The notes: a model not told the origin generated them from the letters alone. Shown: positions 53,322 to 63,039, counted from the first letter of the stretch. The stretch: 64,000 nucleotides of DNA from Massilia rubra (GCF_011682065.1 NZ_VUYU01000008.1:186001-250000); one strand, 5' to 3'. Translations and numbers: made by a program.

Positions 53322-54434
53322 ATGCGACGCACCCTGACCAGTACCACCCTGCTGATCGCCGGCGCGCTGCTGCTGGCCTGCGCCGGTCCGCGCAGCCGCG
53401 TCGAGGGCGCCCATGCGCCGGCGGCCGCGCCAGTCAGCGCCGAGGACGCTTATCTGACGGGGCGCGGCGCCCACCTGGCGCGCCGCCACGACGCCGCGCT
53501 GGCCGCCTATCGCGCTGCGCTGGCGCGCGATCCGGCCCACCTGAAGGCGCGCAACGGCCTGGCCACCCTGTACGCCGAGCAGGGCGATTTTGCGCGCGCC
53601 ATCGCCCTGTGGCAAACAATGACGCGCGAAGGCGAGGGCGCCGACGGGCAGGTCAGCGCCTTCCTGTTCAGTAATCTCGGCTATGCGCACTTCCTCAACG
53701 GCCAGTTCGAACAAGCCCTGGCGGCCCTCGAAAAAGCTTGCCTGCTCGACCCGCTCAACGAGCGCGCCTGGGACCACCTGGGCGGCGCGCTCGAGAAGGT
53801 CGGGCAGCACCAGCGCGCACAGCAGATGTACCGCCAGGCCAGTGCCCTGCGCACGCACGATCTCAAGGCCGACTATGCGGTTGCCGGGCACGCCGGCGTG
53901 GCCGCCATCGACAGCGCGCTCAAGGCCGGTAGCCAGGCGCCGGCGCCAGAGCCGCAGTGGGACCGGACCGAGGTTCGCCAGGACGCTTCCGGCGTGTTCG
54001 TGGTGCAGCGCGTGGGCGCGGTCATGGCGGCTATGCCGACGCCGGCGGCGGCGATCGCGGCGCCGGTGCCGGCGGCACGCTCCGGCCAGGCCCTGCTGGA
54101 AATCCGTAACGGCAATGGCGTGGCCGGCATGGCGCGCTCGCTGGCCGGCACGATGGACGAGCGCGCCCTGCGCGTGGTGCGCCTGAGCAATCAGAAAGGA
54201 TTCGGCGTGCGCCAGACCCGCATCGAATACCAGCCGGAATTTCGCGAGGCCGCCGAGCGCCTGGCCCAGCGCTTCGGCGCTGCGCGCGTGGTGGCCGTGG
54301 GCCAGATCGGGCGCGCCGACGTGCGCCTGGTGATCGGGCGCGACATGGCGTCGGGCGCGCTCACCGCCGCGCCAGCGGACGCTGCCGTCGCCGCCGCCGC
54401 CGCGCGCACCAGGCCGCTGCCGGGGCAGGGCTGA
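53322..54434 (+). CDS. tadD: TadD-like TPR lipoprotein with LytR_C domain
   Basis: ATG 53322 is 6 bases after CGGAG; the in-frame ATG at 53301 is not. The 370-residue lipoprotein (LLLAC, Cys at about 20) has three to four TPR repeats (residues about 45-190). These include LAAYRAALARDPAHLKARNG, LGYAHFLNGQFEQALAALEK and GGALEKVGQHQRAQQMYRQA. A LytR_C domain follows (LEIRNGNGVAGMARSLAGTM, then VRLSNQKGFGVRQTRIEY). TadD usually has only the TPR part, so the LytR_C extension suggests contact with the cell wall. Last gene of the Tad operon. Confidence 0.85.
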   Translation: MRRTLTSTTLLIAGALLLACAGPRSRVEGAHAPAAAPVSAEDAYLTGRGAHLARRHDAALAAYRAALARDPAHLKARNGLATLYAEQGDFARAIALWQTMTREGEGADGQVSAFLFSNLGYAHFLNGQFEQALAALEKACLLDPLNERAWDHLGGALEKVGQHQRAQQMYRQASALRTHDLKADYAVAGHAGVAAIDSALKAGSQAPAPEPQWDRTEVRQDASGVFVVQRVGAVMAAMPTPAAAIAAPVPAARSGQALLEIRNGNGVAGMARSLAGTMDERALRVVRLSNQKGFGVRQTRIEYQPEFREAAERLAQRFGAARVVAVGQIGRADVRLVIGRDMASGALTAAPADAAVAAAAARTRPLPGQG

Positions 54435-54530
54435 TGCGGCATTGAGGGCTGGTCCGTTTGTGCCATATCAAATCCGGGGTGGACGCTCACGTGACAATAG
54501 CGTGATCGAACCACTTACCGGAGTATTTCC

Positions 54531-54842
54531 ATGAACTTTGCAGAACGTTTTATCCGCTTCCTGTGCGGCCTCGCACTGCTGGCGCTGGTTGCCTGCGCAC
54601 CCACGCCGCAGCGCGAAGGCACGGGCGAATTCATTGACGACACCATCATCACCGGCAAGGTCAAGGCCGCGCTGGTGGCCGACCCCGACCTCAAGGCCAC
54701 CCAGATCAATGTCGAGACCTTCAAGGGCACGGTGCAACTGAGCGGCTTCGTGCCGGCCGAGCACATCGGGCGGGCGGTGTCGCTGGTGCGCAGGATCGAC
54801 GGCGTCAAGGACGTCAAGAACGACATGGTGCCCAAGCGCTGA
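54531..54842 (+). CDS. BON-domain lipoprotein
   Basis: 103 residues with a lipobox (LALVAC, Cys at about 22) and one BON domain (DDTIITGKVKAALVADPDLK then ATQINVETFKGTVQLSGFV). BON lipoproteins such as OsmY-like and DolP-like proteins support envelope integrity. It has CCGGAG before its ATG and its own upstream spacer, so it is not part of the Tad operon. Confidence 0.85.
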   Translation: MNFAERFIRFLCGLALLALVACAPTPQREGTGEFIDDTIITGKVKAALVADPDLKATQINVETFKGTVQLSGFVPAEHIGRAVSLVRRIDGVKDVKNDMVPKR

Positions 54843-54879
54843 CGCGGCTCTGGCGGCGCTGGCCGGCCGGTGTTCTTGC

Positions 54880-55083
54880 TCAGCCTTTCAGCAGGGCTTT
54901 TTCGGCTGCGCTCAGGCGCTTGGCGCTGACGGTCACGACGGTCATGTTGGCGTCCGCGCCGGCTTGCACGGCGACCGTCGGGGCAAGGCGCGGAGCCGGT
55001 CCGCTGGCGGTGGCAAAGCTCGTTGCGGAGACCACGACGAGGGCGGCGACGAAGATGGTTTCCATGTTTTTTGCGATGTTCAT
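54880..55083 (-). CDS. Small exported hypothetical protein
   Basis: 67 residues; a hydrophobic leader (METIFVAALVVVSATSFATA, cleavage near ATA-SG) is followed by a short mature tail ending AEKALLKG. GAAAACATC precedes ATG 55083. Length and composition suit a small secreted protein. The family is not recognised. Confidence 0.55.
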   Translation of the reverse strand: MNIAKNMETIFVAALVVVSATSFATASGPAPRLAPTVAVQAGADANMTVVTVSAKRLSAAEKALLKG

Positions 55084-55246
55084 GATGTTTTCCTGTGTGT
55101 GAAGTTCGTTGGGTTGAGTGAACTATAGCGACAGGGGCGATTGTCAACACCGCGATTGCGACGAAGCGCCGGTTTGGCGGGATGGAGCGTCAAATTGAGG
55201 GTAAAAGCGTGCCTGGCGGCCGCCTGCCGGCGGCTGAGGCAGGCGC

Positions 55247-55846
55247 TTATTTCTTGAAACGGATGGTCATTTCGGGACGCTGCTCGAGGCTGCCGATTTT
55301 CCACGAATAGGTGCCGATCAGGCCGAAGAACGACGGGGTCGAGGTGGCATTGTGCGAGAGCACTTCGGCGCTGATCGGCACCGTCACCAACAGCTTGCCC
55401 TCGAGCTTGATGCCGAGTGCCGCCATGCTGGCTTTTTCCTTGTCATCGAGCTTGCCCGCCTGCAGGGTCAGCACGCCATCCGGGCCGGTGTGAACGCGCA
55501 GCATGCCGAGCAGGTCGAGCGCCTGGCCGCGCTGGCGCCTGCCTTCCACGCTCAGGTCGTAGCGCGCGTTGCCGTTGTACGCGGCCTGGCGGATCTCGTC
55601 ATTGCGCTCGAGCTTGGCCGCCTGGTCGTGCATGCCCGCTTCCGCTTTCGGGCCCAGCTTGTTGCCATTGGCCATTTGCCCGGCCGCCAAGGTATGCACG
55701 GCGGTGCCGGCGTAGGAATACTCGTAGCTGCCATCGGACTGAAACGCAGTCCGGGCGGTAAAGCGTTCGGGGACCAGGCATCCGGTCAGCAGCAGGGCGG
55801 CGCACGCGCCTGCGTACAGGAGTCGACAGCTCATCGGGCAATCCAT
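55247..55846 (-). CDS. Hypothetical lipoprotein
   Basis: 199 residues. The leader LLYAGACAALLLTGC has a proper lipobox (Cys at about 19). The mature part is beta-rich and hydrophilic (FQSDGSYEYSYAGTAVHTLA, LLVTVPISAEVLSHNATSTP) and ends in basic residues. ATG 55846 and ATG 55834 both fit. Function unknown. Confidence 0.65.
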   Translation of the reverse strand: MDCPMSCRLLYAGACAALLLTGCLVPERFTARTAFQSDGSYEYSYAGTAVHTLAAGQMANGNKLGPKAEAGMHDQAAKLERNDEIRQAAYNGNARYDLSVEGRRQRGQALDLLGMLRVHTGPDGVLTLQAGKLDDKEKASMAALGIKLEGKLLVTVPISAEVLSHNATSTPSFFGLIGTYSWKIGSLEQRPEMTIRFKK

Positions 55847-55982
55847 GGAAGGTCGGAAACGCGCAGTGTAGCTCAGTCAATACAATCTTGTCAGAGTAGA
55901 CAAATTTGCTTACAAGGTGCAACGTCACTTACCGGGCGCGCGGGCAGTGCCTGGCCCGTGCTACCCTCGTGCTACCCCCGTG

Positions 55983-56507
55983 TTACGCTCGTGCCGCGCC
56001 CCTGAGCACCGCCGGCGCGATGATGCGGTGCATCGGTGTCACCGGCAGCATGTAGAGCCGCCCGAGCCAGTTATGCACATGGACCACGGTCGACACCGTG
56101 GCCAGCACCTTGCCGCTGCCGGCATCGACCGTCTTGTACACCGACAGGATCACGTCGAGGTGCTTGTCCTTGTCGCCCAGCAGGACTTCGTCGGGCGTGT
56201 TGGCGAACAGGGTAAAGATGCCGACCCGGTCGCCGACCTGGTAAGCCGAGGCCGGCTTGGCCGGATCGAGCATGGACAAGGTGCCGAGGTTTTTCAGGCC
56301 CAGCAGCGATACCACCCGGTTGCGCAAGGTCATCAGTCGGTTGACCCAGCGCGGCGTGCCGGCCGCCGCTTTCAAAAACAAGTCGAGCGCGCTGGCGCCG
56401 CTGTCCAGCGGCGCAATCGCCCAGGCGTCGTGGAAATACGCGCCAGGCAGCGACGCCGCCAGCGCGCTGGCTGCGGGAATGGTGGTTTCAAGGGGTTTGG
56501 CGTGCAT
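55983..56507 (-). CDS. DUF2867-type hypothetical protein
   Basis: ATG 56507 gives a 174-residue cytosolic protein. Start codons further upstream up to 56615 exist but the extra residues look untranslated. The region FHDAWAIAPLDSGASALDLF then LKAAAGTPRWVNRLMTLRNR, followed by GIFTLFANTPDEVLLGDKD, fits the DUF2867 family. That family often occurs with SDR oxidoreductases. The downstream neighbour in reverse direction is an SDR gene. Confidence 0.7.
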   Translation of the reverse strand: MHAKPLETTIPAASALAASLPGAYFHDAWAIAPLDSGASALDLFLKAAAGTPRWVNRLMTLRNRVVSLLGLKNLGTLSMLDPAKPASAYQVGDRVGIFTLFANTPDEVLLGDKDKHLDVILSVYKTVDAGSGKVLATVSTVVHVHNWLGRLYMLPVTPMHRIIAPAVLRGAARA

Positions 56508-56640
56508 GGCGTCCGCGCGGAAGGGCAGGTCGTGCCGGTCCGGTCGGACGCGCGGCAGCTCGGCTGGCGAGCATGCCATCTTAATACGGAAGCGCGCGCC
56601 GCGCACGGACCTCATCGATCCGCTCGGCGCCCGCCTGCGT

Positions 56641-57423
56641 TTACTGCATGAACCAGCCGTGGCTGACCACGATCGACTGCCCGGTCAGCGCATTGCTCGG
56701 GAAGGCCGCCAGGAACAGGGCGGTCTGCGCCACATCCTCGACGGTGGTGAATTCGCCATCCACGGTTTCCTTGAGCATCACGTTCTTGACCACATCCTCT
56801 TCCGAGATGCCGAGCGCCTTGGCCTGCTCGGGAATCTGCTTTTCGACCAGCGGCGTGCGCACGAAGCCCGGGCAGATGACATTGGCGCGCACGCCGTGCG
56901 CCGCGCCTTCCTTGGCGACCACCTTGCACAAGCCGATCAGGCCGTGCTTGGCCGTCACATAGGCCGACTTGAGCGGCGACGCTTCTTTCGAATGCACTGA
57001 GCCCATGTAGATCACGCTGCCGCCGCGCCCTTGCGCATACATCACTTTCAGGCAGGCGCGGGTAGTCAGGAAGGCGCCGTCCAGGTGGATCGCCAGCATT
57101 TTCTTCCAGTCGTCGAAGGCAAAGCTCTCGACCGGGGCCACGATCTGGATGCCGGCGTTCGAGACCAGCACGTCGATACCGCCGAAGCGCGCCGCGACGG
57201 CCGCGATGCCCGCCTCGACTTCGGCTTCGCTGGTCACGTTCATGGCCACTGCCATGCTGCGCTCGCCCGAAGGATCGAGCTCTTTTGCGGTGGCCTCGGC
57301 CGCTTTGAGGTCGAGGTCGGCGATGACGACCTTGGCGCCGCTCTCAAAATAGACCTTGGCGATATGTTTGCCGATGCCGCTGGCGGCGCCGGTGATGACA
57401 GCAACTTTATCTTGCAGGTTCAT
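56641..57423 (-). CDS. bdhA: 3-hydroxybutyrate dehydrogenase
   Basis: 260 residues, a classical short-chain dehydrogenase: [11 protein letters not shown] cofactor motif, NAG at about residues 89-91, catalytic Ser in [15 protein letters not shown], and YVTAKHG as YxxxK. The substrate loop [20 protein letters not shown] is characteristic of D-3-hydroxybutyrate dehydrogenase. It oxidises 3-hydroxybutyrate from PHB to acetoacetate. It overlaps the upstream patatin gene by 17 bases, forming a lipid/PHB operon. Confidence 0.92.
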   Translation of the reverse strand: MNLQDKVAVITGAASGIGKHIAKVYFESGAKVVIADLDLKAAEATAKELDPSGERSMAVAMNVTSEAEVEAGIAAVAARFGGIDVLVSNAGIQIVAPVESFAFDDWKKMLAIHLDGAFLTTRACLKVMYAQGRGGSVIYMGSVHSKEASPLKSAYVTAKHGLIGLCKVVAKEGAAHGVRANVICPGFVRTPLVEKQIPEQAKALGISEEDVVKNVMLKETVDGEFTTVEDVAQTALFLAAFPSNALTGQSIVVSHGWFMQ

Positions 57424-58642
57424 GGGATTCCTCTTTCAGCAAATTGGTGGCGGCACTCGTGTGCCGGGAGGTCAGGAAATCGTAAATGGCGGGGCTCTTG
57501 TCGACCGGCGGCAAGGCCAGGATCTGCGGATGCGACAAGGTCAGCGCGGCGTCATCGTAGCCCGAACGCCAGTGTTCGTTCATGGTGACGCGCGAAAATT
57601 CGAAGTCCTTCGACTGGCCTTCGTAATTGCGCGAGCGGTACACCAGCTGGACGATGTTGTAGACCGCTTCGTCGGACGCTTCGGCCAGCAGGCGCGCCTG
57701 GGGCGTGCCGGCCAGCGCGGGCGGCATCTGGGCCAGCAGCTCGTTAAACGCGGTGCGCAGCTCGGCCAGCTTGCGGAACTTGTCGGTGGCGGCCCGCGTG
57801 CGGCTGGAAAACTGCACTTCCTTCATGCGCACGGCCACCTCGGTCAGGTCGCGCGGCAGCGCGCCGCTGGCACTCCACAGGTCGACCTGCAGCACCAGGG
57901 TATCGACCCCCGAGTGCGACGACAGCACCCAGTCGAGCGGGGTATTCGAGACCAGCCCGCCATCCCAGTAATGCTCGCCGTCGATTTCGACTGCGTCGAA
58001 GCCCGGCGGCAGGGCGCCGCTGGCCATGATGTGTTTGGCGGCGATGGTGTCGACCGCGTTGTCGAAGTAGGCGAAGTTACCGGTACGCACGTTCACCGCG
58101 CCGACCGACAGGCGCATTTCGCGGCTGTTGATGCGGTCGAAATCGACCAGCTTGTTTAGCGTGCCTTCCAGCATCGAGGTGTCGTAATAGCTGGTGGCGC
58201 CGCGGTTGGCCATCGGCAGGTACGGCGGCGGCATGCGCGGCTCGAAAAAGCCCGGCACGCCGTGCGACAGGACACGCCCGGCCGCCATCTGGTTGGCCCA
58301 GCCGCGCAGGGTGTCGCCGGTGAGCAGGCTGGTCCACCATTCGCCGGCGCCGCCGTCGCCGGCATTGCTGACCGTTTCCCAGAAGCTGCGCAGTTTGGCG
58401 ACCCGGTCCGCGCGCGGGTTGCCGGCGATGATGGCGCTGTTGATGGCGCCGATCGAAATGCCGGCGATCCAGGTCGGCTCGATGCCCGCTTCCAGCAAGC
58501 GCTCGTAGACGCCGGCCTGGTAGGCGCCGAGCGCGCCGCCGCCCTGCAACAACAGGGCGATGCTGCCGAAGGCCGAGGCGCACGGGCGCGCCGCTTCGGG
58601 TGGCGCGGTGGCGCGGTTATGCAATGTTGAGCCGTCACGCAT
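57407..58642 (-). CDS. Patatin-like phospholipase with DUF3734
   Basis: ATG 58642, 8 bases inside the stop of the upstream gene, gives 411 residues. [16 protein letters not shown] is the oxyanion loop, GISIG carries the nucleophile Ser, and [11 protein letters not shown] the catalytic Asp. The C-terminal DUF3734 domain covers about 270-390. This architecture is common beside bdhA in PHB-producing bacteria, where it has been linked to PHB or lipid turnover. Confidence 0.9.
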   Translation of the reverse strand: MRDGSTLHNRATAPPEAARPCASAFGSIALLLQGGGALGAYQAGVYERLLEAGIEPTWIAGISIGAINSAIIAGNPRADRVAKLRSFWETVSNAGDGGAGEWWTSLLTGDTLRGWANQMAAGRVLSHGVPGFFEPRMPPPYLPMANRGATSYYDTSMLEGTLNKLVDFDRINSREMRLSVGAVNVRTGNFAYFDNAVDTIAAKHIMASGALPPGFDAVEIDGEHYWDGGLVSNTPLDWVLSSHSGVDTLVLQVDLWSASGALPRDLTEVAVRMKEVQFSSRTRAATDKFRKLAELRTAFNELLAQMPPALAGTPQARLLAEASDEAVYNIVQLVYRSRNYEGQSKDFEFSRVTMNEHWRSGYDDAALTLSHPQILALPPVDKSPAIYDFLTSRHTSAATNLLKEESHEPAR

Positions 58643-59201
58643 GTTCGGGCACCGGAACGTCGAAACCATTGAGCGTGGTCGATACCATGGAATAGAGTCC
58701 GACCAGGTAGATTAGTTCATTGGCGCCCTTCTGGCCGAAGGTGGCCAGCGCCAGGCGATAGATCGGCTCGGGCAACAGGCCGCCGCGGCACAGGGCGTAG
58801 GCGAGGTCGTAGGCGACGCTTTCTTCCTTGTTCAGGTCGGAGGGCTTGAGGTCGGCCACCAGGGTCGCCAGGCGTGCCAAAGGCATGCCTTCGGCCTCGG
58901 CCACGGCGATGTGGGCGTACAGCTCGTAGGCGGCGTCGAAGCGGGCGCCGACCACCAGGATGGCGATCTGGCGCACGTTATCCGGCAACACGGCGTTGGC
59001 GGTCATGGCCAGGGTCAGGTTCCAGATCGCCTTGCCGATGGCGGGCTCGTGCAGCCACGGGTTCCACGGCCCCATCAGGGCGCCATCCTCGCGCTGGGAG
59101 ACAAAGGCGTTGAAGTTCGAGGCAATGCCTTTGCGCATGTCGTCGTACAGGGGCTGTTGTTCGGGGGTGAGGTCGGAAGGGGCGATCAGGGGCAGGCGCA
59201 T
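58635..59201 (-). CDS. Carboxymuconolactone decarboxylase/AhpD-like protein
   Basis: ATG 59201 (MRLPLIAPSDLTPEQQPLYD) gives 188 residues; a longer frame to 59270 is rejected. The core LTLAMTANAVLPDNVRQIAI then LVVGARFDAAYELYAHIAVA matches the CMD family. The AhpD Cys-x-x-Cys pair is absent; only a single Cys lies in ALCRGG. Peroxidase activity is therefore unlikely. It heads the operon with patatin and bdhA. Confidence 0.8.
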   Translation of the reverse strand: MRLPLIAPSDLTPEQQPLYDDMRKGIASNFNAFVSQREDGALMGPWNPWLHEPAIGKAIWNLTLAMTANAVLPDNVRQIAILVVGARFDAAYELYAHIAVAEAEGMPLARLATLVADLKPSDLNKEESVAYDLAYALCRGGLLPEPIYRLALATFGQKGANELIYLVGLYSMVSTTLNGFDVPVPEHA

Positions 59202-59516
59202 GCTGGCTTTCTGGCGTGGTTGGCAAGGGGGAAGCCGAACCGGTCCGTGCAGGTGGCGCGCGGCCTTCACCGGCGCGGGAGGATCGTTTCAGCTCGTTGC
59301 CAAAGAATACACCGGCTTACTTAGGCGAAAATTGGTTCGTGCGCGAGTCGATTGCGCGAGCGGCGTGAAAGGTCGATGGCATGCCATGCAGACGGAAAGT
59401 CGCCAGGGCGCGCACGTTTATCGCGACAATTCCTTTACTTGATGTGCGTATCATGTAAAAGAATAGCGCCTTTTTTTACATGATGGCGTCGTCATGTGAA
59501 CAAAGTGAGCGTGAGC
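59202..59516. other. Intergenic region with 11-bp inverted repeat
   Basis: No gene seen. ATCATGTAAAA (59450-59460) and its exact complement TTTTACATGAT (59474-59484) flank 13 bases. It lies 33 bases past the stop codon of the fic gene (59517), and the T-rich end suits a terminator for fic or an operator for the AhpD-like operon. Confidence 0.5.
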
Positions 59517-60596
59517 TCACCGCGTCAATATGTTGAAAAATTCTTCGTTGATGAAGTAGTTTTCTCGCCATACGGACTGCTCCCGCAGCAGCCCGGCACT
59601 GACAAGAGCGCGCAGGTACTTGGTACAGGTTGGTCTGGAGCCCAGTTCTGCTTCCTCGAGAAACTTGACTTTACAGTAAGGGTGGCGAAACACGACTTCC
59701 AGAATCCCCGCTACTTGAACCTTGGGCAAGACTTTTTCGGCCCTGGATGCGGCGTCACGCATCAGCTGCTCGATCCCCAAGATGCGTTCAGTGGTCATTC
59801 GTGACGTGCTTTCAACGGCTCTCAGCATAAAGAGAACCCAGGACTCCCATTGGCCGTGTTCCGTCACCCCAGCCAGCCCACGATAGTAATCGCCCTTGTG
59901 GTCCATGATGTAGCGCGATAGATAAACGATGGGAACATCAAGCAGTTTTTCTGAAAGTAGAAGCAATATATTGAGAATCCGGCCAACTCTGCCGTTGCCG
60001 TCGGGGAATGGGTGGATTGCTTCAAATTGGTAGTGCATGACCGCCAGCTTGACCAAGGGGTCCAGTTCCGAAGGCGTGTTGATGAAAATCTCCAGATTTG
60101 CCAGCTTGTCGCGAATCACCCCTTCACCCTCGGGAGGCGTGTAAATTGTTTCGCCGAGAGGATTCGACAATCGGGTACCGGTCAAGCGGCGCACACCATC
60201 ATCTGCTTGTTTGATCAGGCAGTACATGTCCTCAAACAGGCGCGTTGTCAAAGGCATGTCGCTTTTCACCCACTGAAACCCCTGCCACAGCGCGTCCTTG
60301 TAATGCAGGACCTCCTTGGTCTGTGCATCGGAGCCTTCACCGCCATTGGCAAATCCTTGAAAAAGGGCATCGTTGGTGGTGACAATGTTCTCGATCTCGC
60401 TGGACAGCTTCGCTTCTTGCAGCCCCAGCGCTTGGATCAATACGCCTTGATTTGGCAGCTGCTTGGCTGCCCCTTTCAAGTCCGCCAAGGCGGCACGCGC
60501 GGCAATTGTCTGCTTGAGCACCGCCTTGGTTTCCAGCTCCGTAGCCGGAGGCAGCAAGGGCAGGTCGTTGAATGGCTTGTTCCGATCGAATGGCAT
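59517..60596 (-). CDS. Class II Fic-family AMP-transferase-like protein
   Basis: ATG 60596 (MPFDRNKPFNDLPLL) gives 359 residues; a frame to 60761 is not supported. The N-terminal inhibitory motif SSEIEN (S-x-x-x-E-N form) at about residues 63-68 marks a class II, self-inhibited Fic enzyme. The active motif HPFPDGNGRVGRI (about 203-215) is complete, so nucleotidylation of a Tyr, Ser or Thr is possible. A winged-helix domain occupies the C-terminus. No Doc/Phd-type antitoxin gene is adjacent, as expected when inhibition is internal. Confidence 0.9.
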   Translation of the reverse strand: MPFDRNKPFNDLPLLPPATELETKAVLKQTIAARAALADLKGAAKQLPNQGVLIQALGLQEAKLSSEIENIVTTNDALFQGFANGGEGSDAQTKEVLHYKDALWQGFQWVKSDMPLTTRLFEDMYCLIKQADDGVRRLTGTRLSNPLGETIYTPPEGEGVIRDKLANLEIFINTPSELDPLVKLAVMHYQFEAIHPFPDGNGRVGRILNILLLLSEKLLDVPIVYLSRYIMDHKGDYYRGLAGVTEHGQWESWVLFMLRAVESTSRMTTERILGIEQLMRDAASRAEKVLPKVQVAGILEVVFRHPYCKVKFLEEAELGSRPTCTKYLRALVSAGLLREQSVWRENYFINEEFFNILTR

Positions 60597-60757
60597 GAGC
60601 ACCTTCTCAGAAAATATCCGCGGTTTTGCCAGGCTTCTACCGACGAAAGCCGGACAACGTCCAGCCGATATCATACTGCTTCCCGCAAACTGGGAACGTC
60701 CGCATGCAAAAGCTAAAGGTGTGCAAAGCTGGGGCTTGCCTGCATGGACAGCAGATA

Positions 60758-60786
60758 GCAAAAAGCCCAGCGGATGAGGCTGGGCT
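60758..60786 (-). terminator. Intrinsic terminator of tRNA-Thr
   Basis: On the reverse strand an 8-bp perfect stem (AGCCCAGC/GCTGGGCT) with a 7-base loop is followed by a T-run. It starts 15 bases past the tRNA 3' end. Confidence 0.85.
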
Positions 60787-60800
60787 AAATGCTTGAATAT

Positions 60801-60876
<76 letters not shown>

Positions 60877-60902
60877 GAAACTTTTACAGCCGCGATTATA
60901 CG

Positions 60903-61427
60903 CTATTTGATGCGCGTGAGCGTCGGACGGCCACCTTTTTTAGGCGGATCGTTGTTGTCGTCCGGACCCGGCGCGCTGGCCGGCACGCCCGTCGGCGCAC
61001 TGTCCGATGCCGTCACCGGCACGCTCGACAGTCCCACCGGCGCTGGCCTGGACGGCGACGGCACGCTCGACAGCGGGCTGTCGGTCGGCTGCCCGGCGGC
61101 GTTCTCGGACGCCGTGCTGCTCACCTCGAACGCCATCCCCTGGCCGTTCTCGTTGCCGTAGATCGCCAGCACATTTTGCACCGGTACGTAAATCTCGCGC
61201 GACACGCCGCCGAAGCGGGCGTGGAACTGGATCGCTTCATTGTCCATCTTCAAGCCCGAGGTGGCGCCGAAGCTGATGTTGAGCACGATTTCGCCTTTTT
61301 TGACGAATTCCATCGGCACCGTCGTGGCGGCGTCGACCTTGACGGCGAGGTAGGGCGTGAACCCGTTGTCGGTGCACCACTCGTAAATGGCGCGCAGCAG
61401 GTAGGGCTTGGTTGAGATCTCGGACAT
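60903..61427 (-). CDS. sspB: ClpXP specificity-enhancing factor SspB
   Basis: ATG 61427 (MSEISTKPYLLRAIYEWCTD) gives 174 residues. The dimeric SspB core (NGFTPYLAVKVDAATTVPME and FVKKGEIVLNISFGATSGLK) binds ssrA-tagged proteins. A Pro/Ser/Ala-rich flexible linker ends in the basic-hydrophobic ClpX-docking tail GRPTLTRIK. It delivers stalled-ribosome products to ClpXP. It follows sspA as in most Betaproteobacteria. Confidence 0.95.
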   Translation of the reverse strand: MSEISTKPYLLRAIYEWCTDNGFTPYLAVKVDAATTVPMEFVKKGEIVLNISFGATSGLKMDNEAIQFHARFGGVSREIYVPVQNVLAIYGNENGQGMAFEVSSTASENAAGQPTDSPLSSVPSPSRPAPVGLSSVPVTASDSAPTGVPASAPGPDDNNDPPKKGGRPTLTRIK

Positions 61428-61532
61428 GTTCTGTAATGGTGTGGTGCGACGCGTACACGCCAGTCTACTGCGATTCGCCCGCGCGCGGGCCAACTGGCGT
61501 GTAAGGAAAGTTGCAGCTGGCGCCAGGGGCGA

Positions 61533-62144
61533 TCAGCGGCGCATGACTTTCTCGGACGGGGTCAGCGCTTCGATGTAGGCCGGACGCGAGAAAATGCGCT
61601 CGGCGTACTTCATCAGCGGCGCAGCCGTCTTCGACAGTTCGATGCCGTAGTGATCCAGGCGCCACAGCAGCGGGGCGACGGCCACGTCGAGCATCGAGAA
61701 TTCGTCGCCGAGCATGTACTTGTTCTTGAGGAACAGCGGCGCGAGCGTGGTCAGGCGGTCGCGGATTTCGGCGCGCGCCTTGTCGTGGCTCTTGTCGTTG
61801 GCCTTGGCGCGCTCGCTCTCGAGCACGTGCACATGGACGAACAATTCTTTTTCGAAGTTGAACAGCATCAGGCGCGCACGCGCGCGCATCAGCGGATCGG
61901 CCGGCATCAGTTGCGGATGCGGGAAGCGCTCGTCGATGTATTCGTTGATGATGTTCGATTCGTACAGGATCAGTTCGCGCTCGACCAGGATCGGCACCTG
62001 GCCGTACGGATTCATCGTCGAGATGTCTTCTGGCTTGTTAAACAGGTCCACATCGCGCACTTCGAAGTCCATGCCTTTTTCGAACAGGACCAGGCGGCAG
62101 CGTTGGGAGAACGGGCACGTGGTGCCGGAGTAGAGAACCATCAT
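61533..62144 (-). CDS. sspA: Stringent starvation protein A
   Basis: 203 residues with a glutathione-S-transferase fold: MVLYSGTTCPFSQRCRLVLF, then ILVERELILYESNIINEYID with the PHP surface area (RFPHPQLMPADP). SspA binds RNA polymerase and alters transcription in starvation and acid stress. Placed between petC and sspB, the usual arrangement. Confidence 0.95.
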   Translation of the reverse strand: MMVLYSGTTCPFSQRCRLVLFEKGMDFEVRDVDLFNKPEDISTMNPYGQVPILVERELILYESNIINEYIDERFPHPQLMPADPLMRARARLMLFNFEKELFVHVHVLESERAKANDKSHDKARAEIRDRLTTLAPLFLKNKYMLGDEFSMLDVAVAPLLWRLDHYGIELSKTAAPLMKYAERIFSRPAYIEALTPSEKVMRR

Positions 62145-62201
62145 TTTTATAGTTCCTTAGAAACAAAGGGGGTGAAACGACGAGCGGATCACCCCGAAAT
62201 G

Positions 62202-62226
62202 TGCCCGCTGAATGACTCAGCGGGCA
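62202..62226 (-). terminator. Hairpin after petC
   Basis: A perfect 10-bp stem (TGCCCGCTGA/TCAGCGGGCA) with a 5-base loop lies between the end of petC and the start of sspA. There is no strong T-run, so it may be an attenuator. Confidence 0.5.
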
Positions 62227-62248
62227 ATGAATGAAGCGTGCAGCCTGC

Positions 62249-63010
62249 TTACTTGACTTCTTTCCAGAACGATGCGCTCAGGCGCCATGCGAACAGGGCG
62301 AAGATCGACATCAGGAACAAGACCCACACGCCCAGGCTCTTGCGGGTGGCGGCGGCCGGCTCGGCCATCCACTCGAGGTAGGCCACCAGGTCGGCCGTCG
62401 CTTCGTCGAACTGGAGCGGCGTCATGGTGCCGGGCGTGACTTGCGTAAAGCCAGCGAACTTGTGCACGGTTTTGTTTGCATCATGCGGATCTTTGACCTC
62501 ATCCATCTTGATGGTACGCACACCCTGCTGTTGCCACATGACGTGCGGCATGGCGACGTTCTCGACCACCAGATTGTTCCATCCGGTCGGACGGGTATCG
62601 TCCTTGTAGAAGGTACGCAGATAGGTGTACAGATAGTCGGGGCCGCTGCCGTGCGAGGAAGCCTTGGCGCGCGCGATCACCGACAGGTCGGGCGGTACCA
62701 CGCCGAACCATTGCTTGGCGTCGGCCGGGCGCAGCGCGGTAGTCATCAGGGCGCCGACTTTTTCACCGGTAAACAGCAGGTTTTCCTTGATTTGATCTTC
62801 CGTCAGACCCAGGTCTTTCAGGCGGTTGTAGCGCATCGAGGAAGCCGAGTGGCAGTTCAGGCAATGGTTGACGAACAGCTTGGCACCGTTTTGCAGCGAG
62901 GAGAGGGTCGGACGCGCCGGCGCCTTGTCCAGCGGATGGCTGCCACCGCTGGCCAACGCCAGGCCCGGCAGCAATGCCAGGATCGCGATCAGTTTTTTCG
63001 GAAAATTCAT
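62249..63010 (-). CDS. petC: Cytochrome c1 of the bc1 complex
   Basis: ATG 63010 gives 253 residues with a signal peptide (LIAILALLPGLALA). Heme motif CLNCH is at about residues 49-53, and the distal Met region lies in the C-terminal half. A C-terminal membrane anchor is present (SLGVWVLFLMSIFALFAWRL). Part of ubiquinol:cytochrome c reductase; the petB gene ends 29 bases upstream. Confidence 0.95.
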   Translation of the reverse strand: MNFPKKLIAILALLPGLALASGGSHPLDKAPARPTLSSLQNGAKLFVNHCLNCHSASSMRYNRLKDLGLTEDQIKENLLFTGEKVGALMTTALRPADAKQWFGVVPPDLSVIARAKASSHGSGPDYLYTYLRTFYKDDTRPTGWNNLVVENVAMPHVMWQQQGVRTIKMDEVKDPHDANKTVHKFAGFTQVTPGTMTPLQFDEATADLVAYLEWMAEPAAATRKSLGVWVLFLMSIFALFAWRLSASFWKEVK

Positions 63011-63039
63011 GTAATGTCCTTTTGCTGTGATGTCGTCGA

